NCBI GenBank assembly: GCA_947594935.1
Contig: CANQEM010000016.1
Coordinates: forward strand, 1-39,776
Direction of reading: 5' to 3'
Length of the DNA: 39,776 nt
Source: an uncultured Clostridia bacterium
GTDB taxonomy: Bacteria > Bacillota > Clostridia > TANB77 > CAG-508
The stretch's first letter is position 1; every line of letters begins with the position of its first letter. The translations under genes and the position numbers were made by a program. The notes below the pieces were generated by a model. The model did no database searches. It was not told where the DNA came from and saw only the letters and a list, made by a program, of their open reading frames with translations. Shown here one piece after another: positions 1 through 7,922 of the stretch.

Positions 1-305
1 ATAAATTAGTAGAAAATACAGAAAAGAACTTGAATGGAAAAGTTGACGATAAAGTTGACGATAAAGTTGACGATAAAGTTGACGATAAAGTTGACGATAA
101 AAATTGTAAAATTACAAAAAATCAACAAAAAATTATTGATTTAATTGCACAAAATCCATATATAGTTAGAGAACAAATAGCAAGGAAAATTGGAATTTCA
201 GTAACTTCTGTGTCTAATAACTTGAAAAAATTATCCGAAAAAAGCATCATAAAAAGGATTGGTTCAAATAAAAAAGGATATTGGCAAATTTTGAATAAAA
301 AGTAG
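1..305 (+). CDS. C-terminal end of a Schlafen/AlbA-type regulator (5' truncated by the window edge)
   Basis: The frame is open from the first base, so the TTG at 30 is not a convincing start and the gene begins outside the window. What remains is a charged linker of five KVDD units followed by a winged-helix domain (ITKNQQKIIDLI...VREQIARKIGISVTSVSNNLKKL...GYWQILNKK) that ends the protein. Repeat linkers followed by a terminal winged helix are typical of AlbA_2 plus HATPase_c_4 proteins, annotated as RecG-like helicase C-term or transcriptional regulators. The complete relative at 18723-20075 also has a repetitive Asn/Lys-rich linker before its last helix-turn-helix. The family assignment is inferred because the AlbA_2 domain is not visible here. 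The stop lies 9 bases before the rbgA start, so the two may be co-transcribed by chance or read-through. Confidence 0.6.
   Translation, partial: KLVENTEKNLNGKVDDKVDDKVDDKVDDKVDDKNCKITKNQQKIIDLIAQNPYIVREQIARKIGISVTSVSNNLKKLSEKSIIKRIGSNKKGYWQILNKK
39..98 (+). repeat. Five perfect 12-bp tandem repeats inside a coding region
   Basis: The unit aaagttgacgat is repeated five times without mismatch and encodes (KVDD)5 in frame. Because the unit length is a multiple of three, slippage would change linker length between domains without breaking the frame. Confidence 0.95.
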
Positions 306-314
306 GTGAAAATT

Positions 315-1200
315 ATGCAAGATAAAAATGAAGAAAGTTTTAATATCAACTGGTATCCTCGGGCACATGGCAAAAACAAGAAAACAAATCATAGACGACT
401 TAAAACTAATAGATATATGTATCGAGCTACTAGATGCCAGAATTCCAATATCAAGTAGAAACCCAGACATCGCAGAACTAACAAAAGGAAAGAAAAAAAT
501 AATTGTACTCAACAAATGCGACTTAGCAAACGAAACCGAAAACAAAAAATGGGTCTCATATTTTGAAAACCAAGGAACACCAGCAATCTTAGCAGACTCC
601 AACTCAGGGCAAGGAATACAAAACGTTCTAAAACAAATAGAAATACTAATGCAAGACGAAAAGAAAAAGCTAGAAGAAAAAGGAAGAATAGGCAGAAAAA
701 CCAAAGCAATGGTCTTAGGAATACCAAATGTAGGCAAATCATCATTTATCAACAGAATCAGCAAAAAAACATCTGCAACAGTAGGCAACAAACCAGGAGT
801 AACAAAACAAAAACAATGGATACGCATAAACGACCAAGTAGAACTATTAGACACGCCAGGAGTACTATGGCCAAAATTTGAAAGCAACGAAGTAGCACTG
901 CACCTATCATTTACAGGAACAATAAAAGAAGAAATCTTAGACAAAATAGAAATAGCATATCAACTAATAAAATTCTTATTAGAAAATTATAGCCAAAACC
1001 TATATGACCGCTATCAACTAGACAAAACTTACATAGAAGAAACACTAAATCAAGACGCTTACCAAGTAATGTTAGAAATTGGCAAAAAAAGAGGCTGTAT
1101 AATAAGCGGTGGAAACATAGACGAAGAAAAAGTATCAAGAATAATATTAGATGAATTTAAGAATGGAAAACTAGGACGAATAACAATAGAAAAGAGGTAA
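315..1200 (+). CDS. rbgA: Ribosome biogenesis GTPase RbgA (YlqF), interrupted by a +1 frameshift at a CGG codon
   Basis: A circularly permuted GTPase needed for late 50S subunit assembly. Motifs in order: G4 NKCD, G1 GIPNVGKSS, G3 DTPG (DTPGVLWPKF), with the usual permuted order G4-G1-G3. The best start is ATG 315, with an AGGTG Shine-Dalgarno 6 bases upstream; the ATG at 328 in the downstream frame has none. From 315 the protein reads MQDKNEESFNINWYP and then meets CGG (360-362). Skipping C360 gives GHMAKTRKQ and rebuilds the family signature W-Y/F-P-G-H-M-A-K exactly. Joined length is about 294 aa, close to the B. subtilis protein (about 282). Without the shift, frame 0 ends after a short peptide. 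It could be an assembly error or pseudogene, but two other genes here break the same way. mrnC follows with a 4-base gap. Confidence 0.9.
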
Positions 1201-1204
1201 AATA

Positions 1205-1609
1205 TTGGAAAACTTCATAAAAATAAAGCGTAGTAAAGAAGAAGTAAATCTACTATCTCCACTAACATGGGCATATATAGGAGATAGCGTATATGAACTA
1301 TATATTAGAACAAAATTAGTAAACGAAACAAATCAAAAGCCACATGCACTACACATATCATCAATAAAATATGTAAAAGCACAATCACAAGCCAACATTT
1401 TGAAAAAAATAGAAAACATACTTACAGAAGAAGAAAAGGAAATTGTAAGGAGAGGCAGAAACACAGAAAATCACCATCTGCCAAAAAATGCAAATGTACA
1501 AGAATACATGTATGCAACAGCCTATGAAGCCCTAATAGGATACCTATATTTAACACAACAAAATGAAAGATTACAACAAATTTTAACGAGTAGTGTTGAC
1601 GAAACGTAA
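1205..1609 (+). CDS. mrnC: Mini-ribonuclease III
   Basis: Processes the ends of 23S rRNA precursor in Firmicutes. The 134-aa protein is a stand-alone RNase III catalytic domain without a double-stranded RNA-binding domain, the usual size for MrnC. The catalytic signature AYIGDSVYELYIR (residues 23-35) carries the acidic metal ligand, and EALIGYLYL near the C-terminus carries the second. RRGRN...P.NA is the family's conserved central segment. The start is TTG 1205 with GAGGT 7-8 bases upstream. It follows rbgA closely, so two ribosome-maturation genes form one unit. The gene's last codons contain the -35 element of the tRNA-Glu promoter. Confidence 0.93.
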   Translation: MENFIKIKRSKEEVNLLSPLTWAYIGDSVYELYIRTKLVNETNQKPHALHISSIKYVKAQSQANILKKIENILTEEEKEIVRRGRNTENHHLPKNANVQEYMYATAYEALIGYLYLTQQNERLQQILTSSVDET

Positions 1610-1624
1610 AAAAAGTGATATAAC
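1596..1624 (+). promoter_or_regulatory. Promoter of tRNA-Glu
   Basis: TTGACG, 17-base spacer, TATAAC. The -35 element lies inside the 3' end of mrnC and the -10 is about 18 bases before the tRNA. Confidence 0.65.
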
Positions 1625-1641
1625 TAATAAGCATGTAAAAA

Positions 1642-1716
1642 GGCCCCTTGGTCAAGCGGTTAAGACGCCACCCTCTCAAGGTGGAATCATGGGTTCGATT
1701 CCCGTAGGGGTCACCA
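1642..1716 (+). tRNA. tRNA-Glu (anticodon CTC)
   Basis: Cloverleaf is complete: acceptor GGCCCCT/AGGGGTC, anticodon stem CCACC/GGTGG with loop CTCTCAA giving anticodon CTC, T-arm GTTCGATTC, and encoded CCA. This isoacceptor reads GAG only; a TTC isoacceptor must lie elsewhere. Eleven bases spanning its 3' end recur at 2399-2409. Confidence 0.95.
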
Positions 1717-1724
1717 AATAAGTA

Positions 1725-1765
1725 AATCCTAGAAAGCCTAATATATAAGCAATCTAGGGTTTTGC
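1725..1765 (+). terminator. Weak terminator after tRNA-Glu
   Basis: AATCCTAGA (1725-1733) pairs with TCTAGGGTT (1753-1761, one G-U), followed by a short T-rich stretch. The long loop and poor T-tract make it weak. Nothing else recognisable lies between here and about 1890. Confidence 0.45.
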
Positions 1766-1893
1766 TGTATTAAATTTAATGCAATAGCATTTTTAATTTA
1801 TTTTTTTTAATTATTCAATCATAAATTCATTAGATACCAAATATCATATATAAAAAAAATATTGCATATTACACTGAAAATTAAATATGAATA

Positions 1894-1922
1894 TTGACAA
1901 TGGGCTAAAAATATGCTAAACT
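1894..1922 (+). promoter_or_regulatory. Promoter of the candidate antitoxin RNA
   Basis: Perfect TTGACA (1894-1899), 17-base spacer, TAAACT (1917-1922) with a TG one base before the -10 (extended -10). It fires rightward toward the toxin gene. The predicted start near 1929 coincides with the base of a 5' stem. Confidence 0.75.
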
Positions 1923-1928
1923 GTATAT

Positions 1929-2057
1929 AGAATAGATGAGAAAGAGTGAGCTTTAGTACGTACCTATTTCCACTCTATTCAAAAGCAATAATCTTATCAT
2001 ATGCAAACATATGAACAATAAAAACCCTAGTCAAGAGCACAAAGACTAGGGTTTTTT
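1929..2057 (+). ncRNA. Candidate type I antitoxin RNA, convergent with the toxin mRNA
   Basis: About 129 nt from the promoter at 1894 to the shared terminator. No ORF with a ribosome-binding site is visible. The 5' end can fold: GAATAGA (1930-1936) with TCTATTC (1974-1980), and AGAGTG (1943-1948) with CACTCT (1971-1976). Bases 1985-2003 are a near-copy of 2101-2120 in the same orientation. This RNA is therefore antisense in trans to the toxin mRNA over its start codon, 19 of 20 bases with one bulge. A second short repeat, TTAGTAC, is at 1953 and 2090. A small palindrome CATATG-CAAA-CATATG (1998-2013) follows the pairing region. This matches RNA II of the pAD1 par locus in layout. The boundaries are inferred. 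Confidence 0.65.
2020..2057. terminator. Bidirectional terminator shared by toxin and antitoxin transcripts
   Basis: AACCCTAGTC (2023-2032) and GACTAGGGTT (2044-2053), extended by A-runs and T-runs on both sides. On the plus strand it ends in TTTTTT and on the minus strand in TTTTTATTG, so both convergent RNAs can stop here. Confidence 0.85.
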
Positions 2058-2060
2058 CTG

Positions 2061-2117
2061 TTAGCCTATATCTTTCAATATTAGATAGATTAGTACTAAC
2101 GCAATAATCTTAATCAT
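2061..2117 (-). CDS. 18-residue hydrophobic peptide, candidate type I toxin
   Basis: The peptide is MIKIIALVLIYLILKDIG: one positively charged residue, a continuous hydrophobic stretch long enough to span or insert into a membrane, then K-D. The start ATG (2117 to 2115) follows AGGAGGG at 2124-2130 (complement) with 6 bases between. It has its own promoter (2175-2203) and ends four bases before a terminator, so it is a complete transcription unit of about 145 nt. Ibs toxins of E. coli have similar length and character; Fst of pAD1 has a similar gene layout but is longer. I do not recognise this exact peptide. The toxin function is inferred from architecture and composition. Confidence 0.7.
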   Translation of the reverse strand: MIKIIALVLIYLILKDIG

Positions 2118-2174
2118 ATGTTGCCCTCCTTCCTTGTCCATTGTTTTATGTATTGGCTACATACAAACATTCAT

Positions 2175-2203
2175 AGTATAGCATATTAAAAATCAAACAT
2201 CAA
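2175..2203 (-). promoter_or_regulatory. Promoter of the candidate toxin mRNA
   Basis: On the minus strand: TTGATG (2203-2198), 17-base spacer, TATACT (2180-2175). The predicted start near 2168 leaves a 5' leader of about 50 nt before the toxin ATG. Confidence 0.75.
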
Positions 2204-2311
2204 TATTTAATTCCAGAAACAAAGTTAAGTAGTGAAAACTAACTATAACACAAAAAAAGTGAAGCTAATAGGTTCTTATAACAGTAGAGGAAAAAATTTA
2301 AGTAAATTTCA

Positions 2312-2341
2312 TTGACAGCCAATAGAAACAAGTGTTAAAAT
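2312..2341 (+). promoter_or_regulatory. Promoter of the leader upstream of the P-type ATPase
   Basis: Perfect TTGACA (2312-2317), 18-base spacer, TAAAAT (2336-2341). Confidence 0.7.
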
Positions 2342-2347
2342 AAAAAT

Positions 2348-2458
2348 GATAAATATAAATAAACCCTCAGAAAGTAGTTAAAATCAGTATTTTTGGCAGG
2401 GTCACCAAAAACAGAAAAAGCCTAAAACTACTCTAAGACAGGTAATTTAGGCTTTTTC
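2348..2458 (+). promoter_or_regulatory. Structured leader ending in an intrinsic terminator; possible attenuator of the ATPase gene
   Basis: About 110 nt from the promoter to a 13-bp perfect hairpin, GAAAAAGCCTAAA (2414-2426) with TTTAGGCTTTTTC (2446-2458), 67 bases before the ATPase start. Upstream, ACCCT (2363-2367) can pair with AGGGT (2398-2402). AGTAGTT (2373-2379) can pair with AACTACT (2426-2432), which touches the terminator stem and could act as an antiterminator or pseudoknot. I saw no yybP-ykoY, M-box or T-box signature. It could equally be an independent small RNA. An 11-base copy of the tRNA-Glu 3' end lies at 2399-2409. Confidence 0.45.
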
Positions 2459-2524
2459 ATTATTAAACACAAAGCTCACATATAACATTAAAAACTGAAT
2501 AAAATGCAATGGGAGGTAATTTTC

Positions 2525-5287
2525 ATGGATAAAGCAAACTGGTTTGAAAAAGAAGTAGAAGAAGTAGAAAAAGAATTAAACACAAACACAAAAAAAGGAC
2601 TATCACAAGAACAAGTAGCACAAAAAAGAGAAAAATATGGTTTCAATGAATTACAAGCAGCCAAGAAAAAAACACTAATACAAAGATTTATCGACCAATT
2701 CAAAGACTTCTCAATCATTGTATTGATAATTGCAGCAATTGTATCTGGAATTGTAGGAATATCAGAAGGAGAAGGAATCACAGACACAATAATTATTTTA
2801 ATTGTAGTAATTGTAAATGCAATAATTGGTGTAGCCCAAGAAACAAAAGCAGAAAAATCTTTGGAAGCCCTACAAAAGCTAAGTGACCATGTTGCAAAAG
2901 TAATAAGAGATGGACAAATCCAAGTAGTAGCATCAAAAGAATTAGTCCCAGGAGATATAGTAGTATTAGACACAGGGGACTACATCCCAGCAGATTTAAG
3001 AATAATAGAAGCAATCAATTTAAAATCACAAGAAAGCTCATTAACAGGAGAATCTGTGCCAGTAGAAAAAAATGAAAAATCAATCAGTGACCCAGAAACA
3101 GGAATAGGCGATAGAATAAACATGTTATTTTCATCAAGCCTAATTACTTACGGTAGAGGCAAAGGAATAGTTGTTGAAACTGGTATGAACACAGAAGTAG
3201 GCAAAATAGCAGGAATGATTAACCAAACAGAAAAGCAAGAAACACCATTACAACAAAAACTAAATAAACTAGGAAAAACCTTAGGAATAGTAGCAATCGT
3301 AATTTGCATTATAATCTTTGCAATAGGAATATTACAAGGAAAAGAAGCAATTCAAATGTTTATGACAGCAGTATCACTTGCAGTTGCAGCAATTCCAGAA
3401 GGCTTAGTTGCAGTGTCTACAATTGTATTAGCAATAGGTGTTCAAAAAATGGTAAAAAAACACGCAATAGTAAAACGATTGCCAGCAGTTGAAACACTAG
3501 GAAGTAGTACAGTTATATGCTCTGACAAAACAGGAACATTAACACAAAATAAAATGACAGTACAAAAGATATTCTTCAACAACCAAATGCAGGACCTAGA
3601 TGCAGTTATAAAAAGAGTAGAAGGACTAGAAAAAGTAAATAGACTAGAACTAAAAGATAAAGAACTAACAGAACTTGTATATGCAAATATTTTATGCAAT
3701 GATACAAAAGTTGATTCAGATGGCAATTTAACAGGTGACCCAACAGAAACAGCTCTTGTTGATATGGCTTTTAAACTAAACTTTGACCCAAGCATCTTAG
3801 ACAGAACTCCACGCATACAAGAAATACCATTTGACTCAGAAAGAAAACTAATGACAACAGTAAACAAAGTAAACAACGACTACATAGTTTACACCAAAGG
3901 TGGAATTGATGAACTATTAGAAAAATGTGTAAATTACCAAGTAAATGGAGAAATAAAGCAAGATTTAGAAAACTATAAAAACACAATACATGAAGAAAAC
4001 GAAAAAATGGCACAAGAAGCATTACGTGTTCTAGGATGCGCATATAAAGTTTTAGACCACGAACCACAACAAAATGAAATTGAAAACCTAGAAAAAGATT
4101 TAACATTTCTTGGCATGGTTGGAATGATAGACCCACCAAGAGAAGAAGCAAAACTAGCAGTACAAAAGTGCAAAACAGCAGGAATAAAAACAGTAATGAT
4201 AACAGGAGACCACAAAATTACAGCAACAGCAATAGCTAAAAAATTAGGCATCTTAGAAAATGAAGACGAAGCCTTAACAGGTCTAGAATTAGAAAAAATG
4301 TCTGATGAAGAATTAGAAAAAAATATAAGAAAATATTCTGTATATGCCAGAGTTTCACCAGAACACAAAGTAAGGATTGTAAAAGCTTGGCAAAAAAATG
4401 GCGAAATAGTAGCTATGACAGGTGACGGTGTAAATGATAGCCCAGCACTTAAAACATCTGATATTGGATGCGCAATGGGAATGGTTGGAACAGATGTAGC
4501 AAAAGAAGCGGCAGATGTAATTTTAACAGATGATAATTTTGCAACAATAGTATCAGCAGTAGAAGAAGGAAGAAGAATATATGACAACATCTTAAAAGTT
4601 ATTCAATTCTTATTATCAAGCAATGTAGGGGAAATAGTAGTCCTATTCTTTGCAACACTTTTAACACCTCTATTTGCAACATGGTTTGGAATTACAGACA
4701 TAAACCACTTAGAAATTTTATTACCAATACACATATTATGGATAAACCTAGTCACAGATTCATTACCAGCATTAGCCTTAGCTTTTGATCCAGCAAATGA
4801 AGACATAATGAACAGAAAACCTAACAAAACAAGTAGCAATGTATTTACAAAAGGAATGGCATGGAGAATTGTTTATCAAGGCATGATGATAGGAATTTTA
4901 ACTTTATCAGCATATATGATAGGCTTAGCAACAACAACAGAAACAATAGGAAACTTAACACTAGACCAATCAAAAATCGAAGTAGGTCAAACAATGGCAT
5001 TTTTAACACTAGCACTATCAGAACTTGTACATGTATTTAATATAAGAAACAACAAAAAATCAATACTAAAAACAAAAGTATTTAACAACATGAAATTGAT
5101 TGGTGCAGTTATAGCATCTGCATGTTTAATGTTTGTAATTGTCTTAATTCCAGGACTAAGAGAAATATTTAGCATACCAGTACTACCAATGCAAAATATC
5201 TTAGAACTAGTCGGACTAATTTTAGCACCACTTGTTATTGTAGAAATTTTCAAATTATTAAAAATCAATACTGCAAAAGATGAATAA
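2525..5287 (+). CDS. Calcium-translocating P-type ATPase (SERCA/PMCA-like, P2A)
   Basis: A 920-aa membrane pump expected to export Ca2+ (or Mn2+) using ATP. Domains in order: N-terminal cation-ATPase domain; actuator domain with LTGES; the P2A ion-binding VAAIPEGL in transmembrane helix 4; phosphorylation site DKTGTLTQNKMT; hinge MTGDGVNDSPALK; and C-terminal helices with NLVTDSLPALALAFDP, matching the SERCA Asn/Asp calcium ligands. The start is ATG 2525, with GGGAGG about 8 bases upstream; an ATG at 2504 overlaps that Shine-Dalgarno and is rejected. The gene stands alone between its leader and the glucan phosphorylase promoter. Which ion it moves cannot be settled from sequence, but the TM4 and TM6 residues favour Ca2+. 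Confidence 0.93.
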   Translation: MDKANWFEKEVEEVEKELNTNTKKGLSQEQVAQKREKYGFNELQAAKKKTLIQRFIDQFKDFSIIVLIIAAIVSGIVGISEGEGITDTIIILIVVIVNAIIGVAQETKAEKSLEALQKLSDHVAKVIRDGQIQVVASKELVPGDIVVLDTGDYIPADLRIIEAINLKSQESSLTGESVPVEKNEKSISDPETGIGDRINMLFSSSLITYGRGKGIVVETGMNTEVGKIAGMINQTEKQETPLQQKLNKLGKTLGIVAIVICIIIFAIGILQGKEAIQMFMTAVSLAVAAIPEGLVAVSTIVLAIGVQKMVKKHAIVKRLPAVETLGSSTVICSDKTGTLTQNKMTVQKIFFNNQMQDLDAVIKRVEGLEKVNRLELKDKELTELVYANILCNDTKVDSDGNLTGDPTETALVDMAFKLNFDPSILDRTPRIQEIPFDSERKLMTTVNKVNNDYIVYTKGGIDELLEKCVNYQVNGEIKQDLENYKNTIHEENEKMAQEALRVLGCAYKVLDHEPQQNEIENLEKDLTFLGMVGMIDPPREEAKLAVQKCKTAGIKTVMITGDHKITATAIAKKLGILENEDEALTGLELEKMSDEELEKNIRKYSVYARVSPEHKVRIVKAWQKNGEIVAMTGDGVNDSPALKTSDIGCAMGMVGTDVAKEAADVILTDDNFATIVSAVEEGRRIYDNILKVIQFLLSSNVGEIVVLFFATLLTPLFATWFGITDINHLEILLPIHILWINLVTDSLPALALAFDPANEDIMNRKPNKTSSNVFTKGMAWRIVYQGMMIGILTLSAYMIGLATTTETIGNLTLDQSKIEVGQTMAFLTLALSELVHVFNIRNNKKSILKTKVFNNMKLIGAVIASACLMFVIVLIPGLREIFSIPVLPMQNILELVGLILAPLVIVEIFKLLKINTAKDE

Positions 5288-5291
5288 CCTA

Positions 5292-5320
5292 TTGACAAAA
5301 CTAAGTTTTTAATAGATAAT
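5292..5320 (+). promoter_or_regulatory. Promoter of the glucan phosphorylase gene
   Basis: Perfect TTGACA, 17-base spacer, GATAAT, starting five bases after the ATPase stop codon. Confidence 0.75.
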
Positions 5321-5352
5321 AGATGTAAAGTTACAAAGGAGGAAAATAAGAA

Positions 5353-7899
5353 ATGTACGTATTTAATAGGATTACTGTAAATCCACAATTGCCAAAGAGA
5401 ATTGAAAAATTATCAGTCATTGCCAACAACTTATGGTGGTCATGGAATACAGAATTTTTAAGACTATTTAGAAAAATAGACCAAGATTTATGGGAAAAAT
5501 GTGGGAAAAACCCAGTGAAATTCTTAAAAGAAGTTTCCCAAGAAGCCTTGGAAAAAGCCACAAAAGATATAATGTTCTTAAAAGAATATGATAAAAACGT
5601 AGAAAATTTTGAAAACTATATGAACAGTAATAATACATGGTTTGCAAATAAATATCCAGAAAACAAAAACGACCTAATAGCATACTTTTCAGCTGAATAT
5701 GGGTTAGATGAAACAATACCAATCTATTCAGGCGGATTAGGAATTTTATCAGGCGACCACTTAAAATCAGCAAGTGACTTAGGAGTCCCATTAGTTGCAG
5801 TAGGCTTATTATACAAAAACGGATATTTCCACCAAAAAATCAATGGTAGGGGAGAGCAAGAAACAGAATATCGAGACATTGATTTATTTGACTTGCCAAT
5901 TCATCCAGTAAAAACAGAAGAAGGGGAAGACCTAACAATATATATTAAATTCCCAAAAAGAAGAATATACTTAAAAGTATGGGAAATCAATGTTGGTAGA
6001 GTAAAACTATATCTACTAGATTCTGACATTGCAAAAAACAATGTAGAAGATAGAGATGTAACTTTGCACCTATATGGTGGAGACCAAGAAATGCGCATAA
6101 GGCAAGAAATTGTTTTAGGTATGGGTGGAGTTAATCTATTAACAAGAGCATTAAAATTAAGCCCAACAGTATATCACATGAATGAAGGTCACTCATCATT
6201 CTTAATATTAGAACTTATAAAAAACATTATTACAGAAAAGCAAGTATCTTTTGACATTGCAAAAGATATTGTATCATCAATGACAGTATTTACAACACAT
6301 ACGCCAGTTCCAGCAGGAAATGATATTTTCCCAATTTCACTAGTTGAAAAATATTTCAAAGATTTCTGGCCAAGAATTGCTATTTCACGCGAAGAATTTT
6401 TGAAAATGGGAATGAAACCATCAGAAGACTTAGAGCCAGGCTTCAACATGGGAATACTAGCATTAAAAGTAGCTGGTAAGAAAAATGGAGTAAGCAAATT
6501 ACATGGAGCAGTTTCAAGAGAACTATTTGGAGAAATATGGCCAGAAATTGCAGCAAATGAATCACCAATAGGCTATGTTACAAACGGAATTCATACTTGC
6601 TCATGGTTAGCTCCAAACTTAAAAGAATTATATAACAAATATTTAATTCCATACTGGCAAGATAAAATTCAATACAACTATGTCTGGGAGAAAATAAAAA
6701 ATATTCCAGATGATAAGTTATGGGAAGCACATATTCACAGAAAAGAAAAGTTGATAAATCTTGTAAAAGAAAAAACAACAGAAAGATTAAGACGCTCAGG
6801 GTATAACTATGAAGAAATCAATTCAATAGTTTCAAAACTAAGCCCAGATGCACTTACAATAGGTTTTGCAAGAAGGTTTGCAACATATAAAAGAGCAACT
6901 TTGATTTTCAAAGATTTAGAAAGAATAACACAAATTTTAAATAACAGTGAAAAACCAGTGCAATTGATTTTCGCAGGAAAAGCACATCCAGCAGATAAAG
7001 AAGGGCAAGATTTAATCAAATACATCCACGAAATATCAATGATGCCACAATTCAAAGGAAAGATATTCCTATTAGAAAATTATAACATAGCAATGTCAAG
7101 ATATTTAGTCAGTGGTGTAGATGTATGGCTAAATAACCCAAGACGCCCAATGGAAGCCTCTGGAACAAGTGGACAAAAAGCATCAGTAAACGGTGCAATC
7201 AATTTCAGTGTACTAGACGGTTGGTGGGCAGAAGCATACAACCAAAAAAACGGTTGGAGAATTGGCTTTAACAGTGATTATGATTCTTATGAAGCTCAAG
7301 ACATCACAGACAGCCAAAGCATATATGAAACCTTAGAAAGCAAAATAATTCCAAGTTATTATCAAAAAGACAAAAATGGCTTATCAAAAACATGGATGGA
7401 AATGATGAAAGAATCAATCATCTCAACAGGTGGAACTTACAGCACAGCAAGGATGCTTTCAGATTACACAGACCAATATTATATCCCACTATGTAATCTA
7501 CATCGTAAATATTATGAAGATTTAAGTAGTGTAACAGAATTCAATTCATGGAAGAAAGAAACATTTAACAGCTGGAAAGATATTTCAATTACACAACCAG
7601 AAAATATTGATAATATAGTTGTTGATGCAGGTAATTCTATTGAAGTCAAATGCAAAGTAGAACTTGCAAACATATCACCAGAGCACGTTACAGTTGAATG
7701 CTACTATGGAAAAATATTAGAAAATGGGGTAGTAGAGGACATTCAAATAGTACCAATGAAACCAAAAAATGATGAATATGTCGCAAAAATCGAATTAAAA
7801 ACTGGTGGAAACTATGGCTATACTTTCCGTATAATGCCAAAACACGAAATGCTACTTGAACCAGCAAATATGAACCTAATTAAATGGGTCACAAAATAA
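5353..7899 (+). CDS. glgP: Alpha-glucan (glycogen/maltodextrin) phosphorylase, GT35
   Basis: Phosphorolysis of alpha-1,4-glucans to glucose-1-phosphate, cytoplasmic. At 848 aa it has the DUF3417 N-terminal domain (LSVIANNLWWSWN at about residue 15-35) that marks the TIGR02094 branch of phosphorylases. The catalytic C-terminal region contains GVDVWLNNPRRPMEASGTSGQKASVNGA, where the Lys after SGQ is the expected pyridoxal-phosphate attachment site, and HMNEGHSSF in the middle. The last 90 residues (from about 755) look like a beta-sandwich extension, common in this branch. An AAAGGAGG site lies about 10 bases before ATG 5353. No other glycogen genes adjoin it. Confidence 0.93.
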   Translation: MYVFNRITVNPQLPKRIEKLSVIANNLWWSWNTEFLRLFRKIDQDLWEKCGKNPVKFLKEVSQEALEKATKDIMFLKEYDKNVENFENYMNSNNTWFANKYPENKNDLIAYFSAEYGLDETIPIYSGGLGILSGDHLKSASDLGVPLVAVGLLYKNGYFHQKINGRGEQETEYRDIDLFDLPIHPVKTEEGEDLTIYIKFPKRRIYLKVWEINVGRVKLYLLDSDIAKNNVEDRDVTLHLYGGDQEMRIRQEIVLGMGGVNLLTRALKLSPTVYHMNEGHSSFLILELIKNIITEKQVSFDIAKDIVSSMTVFTTHTPVPAGNDIFPISLVEKYFKDFWPRIAISREEFLKMGMKPSEDLEPGFNMGILALKVAGKKNGVSKLHGAVSRELFGEIWPEIAANESPIGYVTNGIHTCSWLAPNLKELYNKYLIPYWQDKIQYNYVWEKIKNIPDDKLWEAHIHRKEKLINLVKEKTTERLRRSGYNYEEINSIVSKLSPDALTIGFARRFATYKRATLIFKDLERITQILNNSEKPVQLIFAGKAHPADKEGQDLIKYIHEISMMPQFKGKIFLLENYNIAMSRYLVSGVDVWLNNPRRPMEASGTSGQKASVNGAINFSVLDGWWAEAYNQKNGWRIGFNSDYDSYEAQDITDSQSIYETLESKIIPSYYQKDKNGLSKTWMEMMKESIISTGGTYSTARMLSDYTDQYYIPLCNLHRKYYEDLSSVTEFNSWKKETFNSWKDISITQPENIDNIVVDAGNSIEVKCKVELANISPEHVTVECYYGKILENGVVEDIQIVPMKPKNDEYVAKIELKTGGNYGYTFRIMPKHEMLLEPANMNLIKWVTK

Positions 7900-7922
7900 A
7901 TCAATTAGAGAGGACTTAAAAA

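Larger units (their letters stand above)
1985..2120. repeat. Direct repeat joining antitoxin RNA to the toxin start site
   Basis: GCAATAATCTTATCATATG at 1985-2003 recurs at 2101-2120 with one extra A. The second copy contains the toxin start codon (complement of 2115-2117). Because the two transcripts converge, a direct repeat makes them complementary outside their shared terminator. Confidence 0.85.

Noticed and set aside
328..360. Start of rbgA at ATG 328 (MKKVLISTGILGHMAK)
   Set aside because: No Shine-Dalgarno and no fit to the family N-terminus; ATG 315 with AGGTG plus the +1 shift gives the conserved signature.
2504..2524. Upstream ATG for the P-type ATPase
   Set aside because: It overlaps the Shine-Dalgarno that serves ATG 2525.
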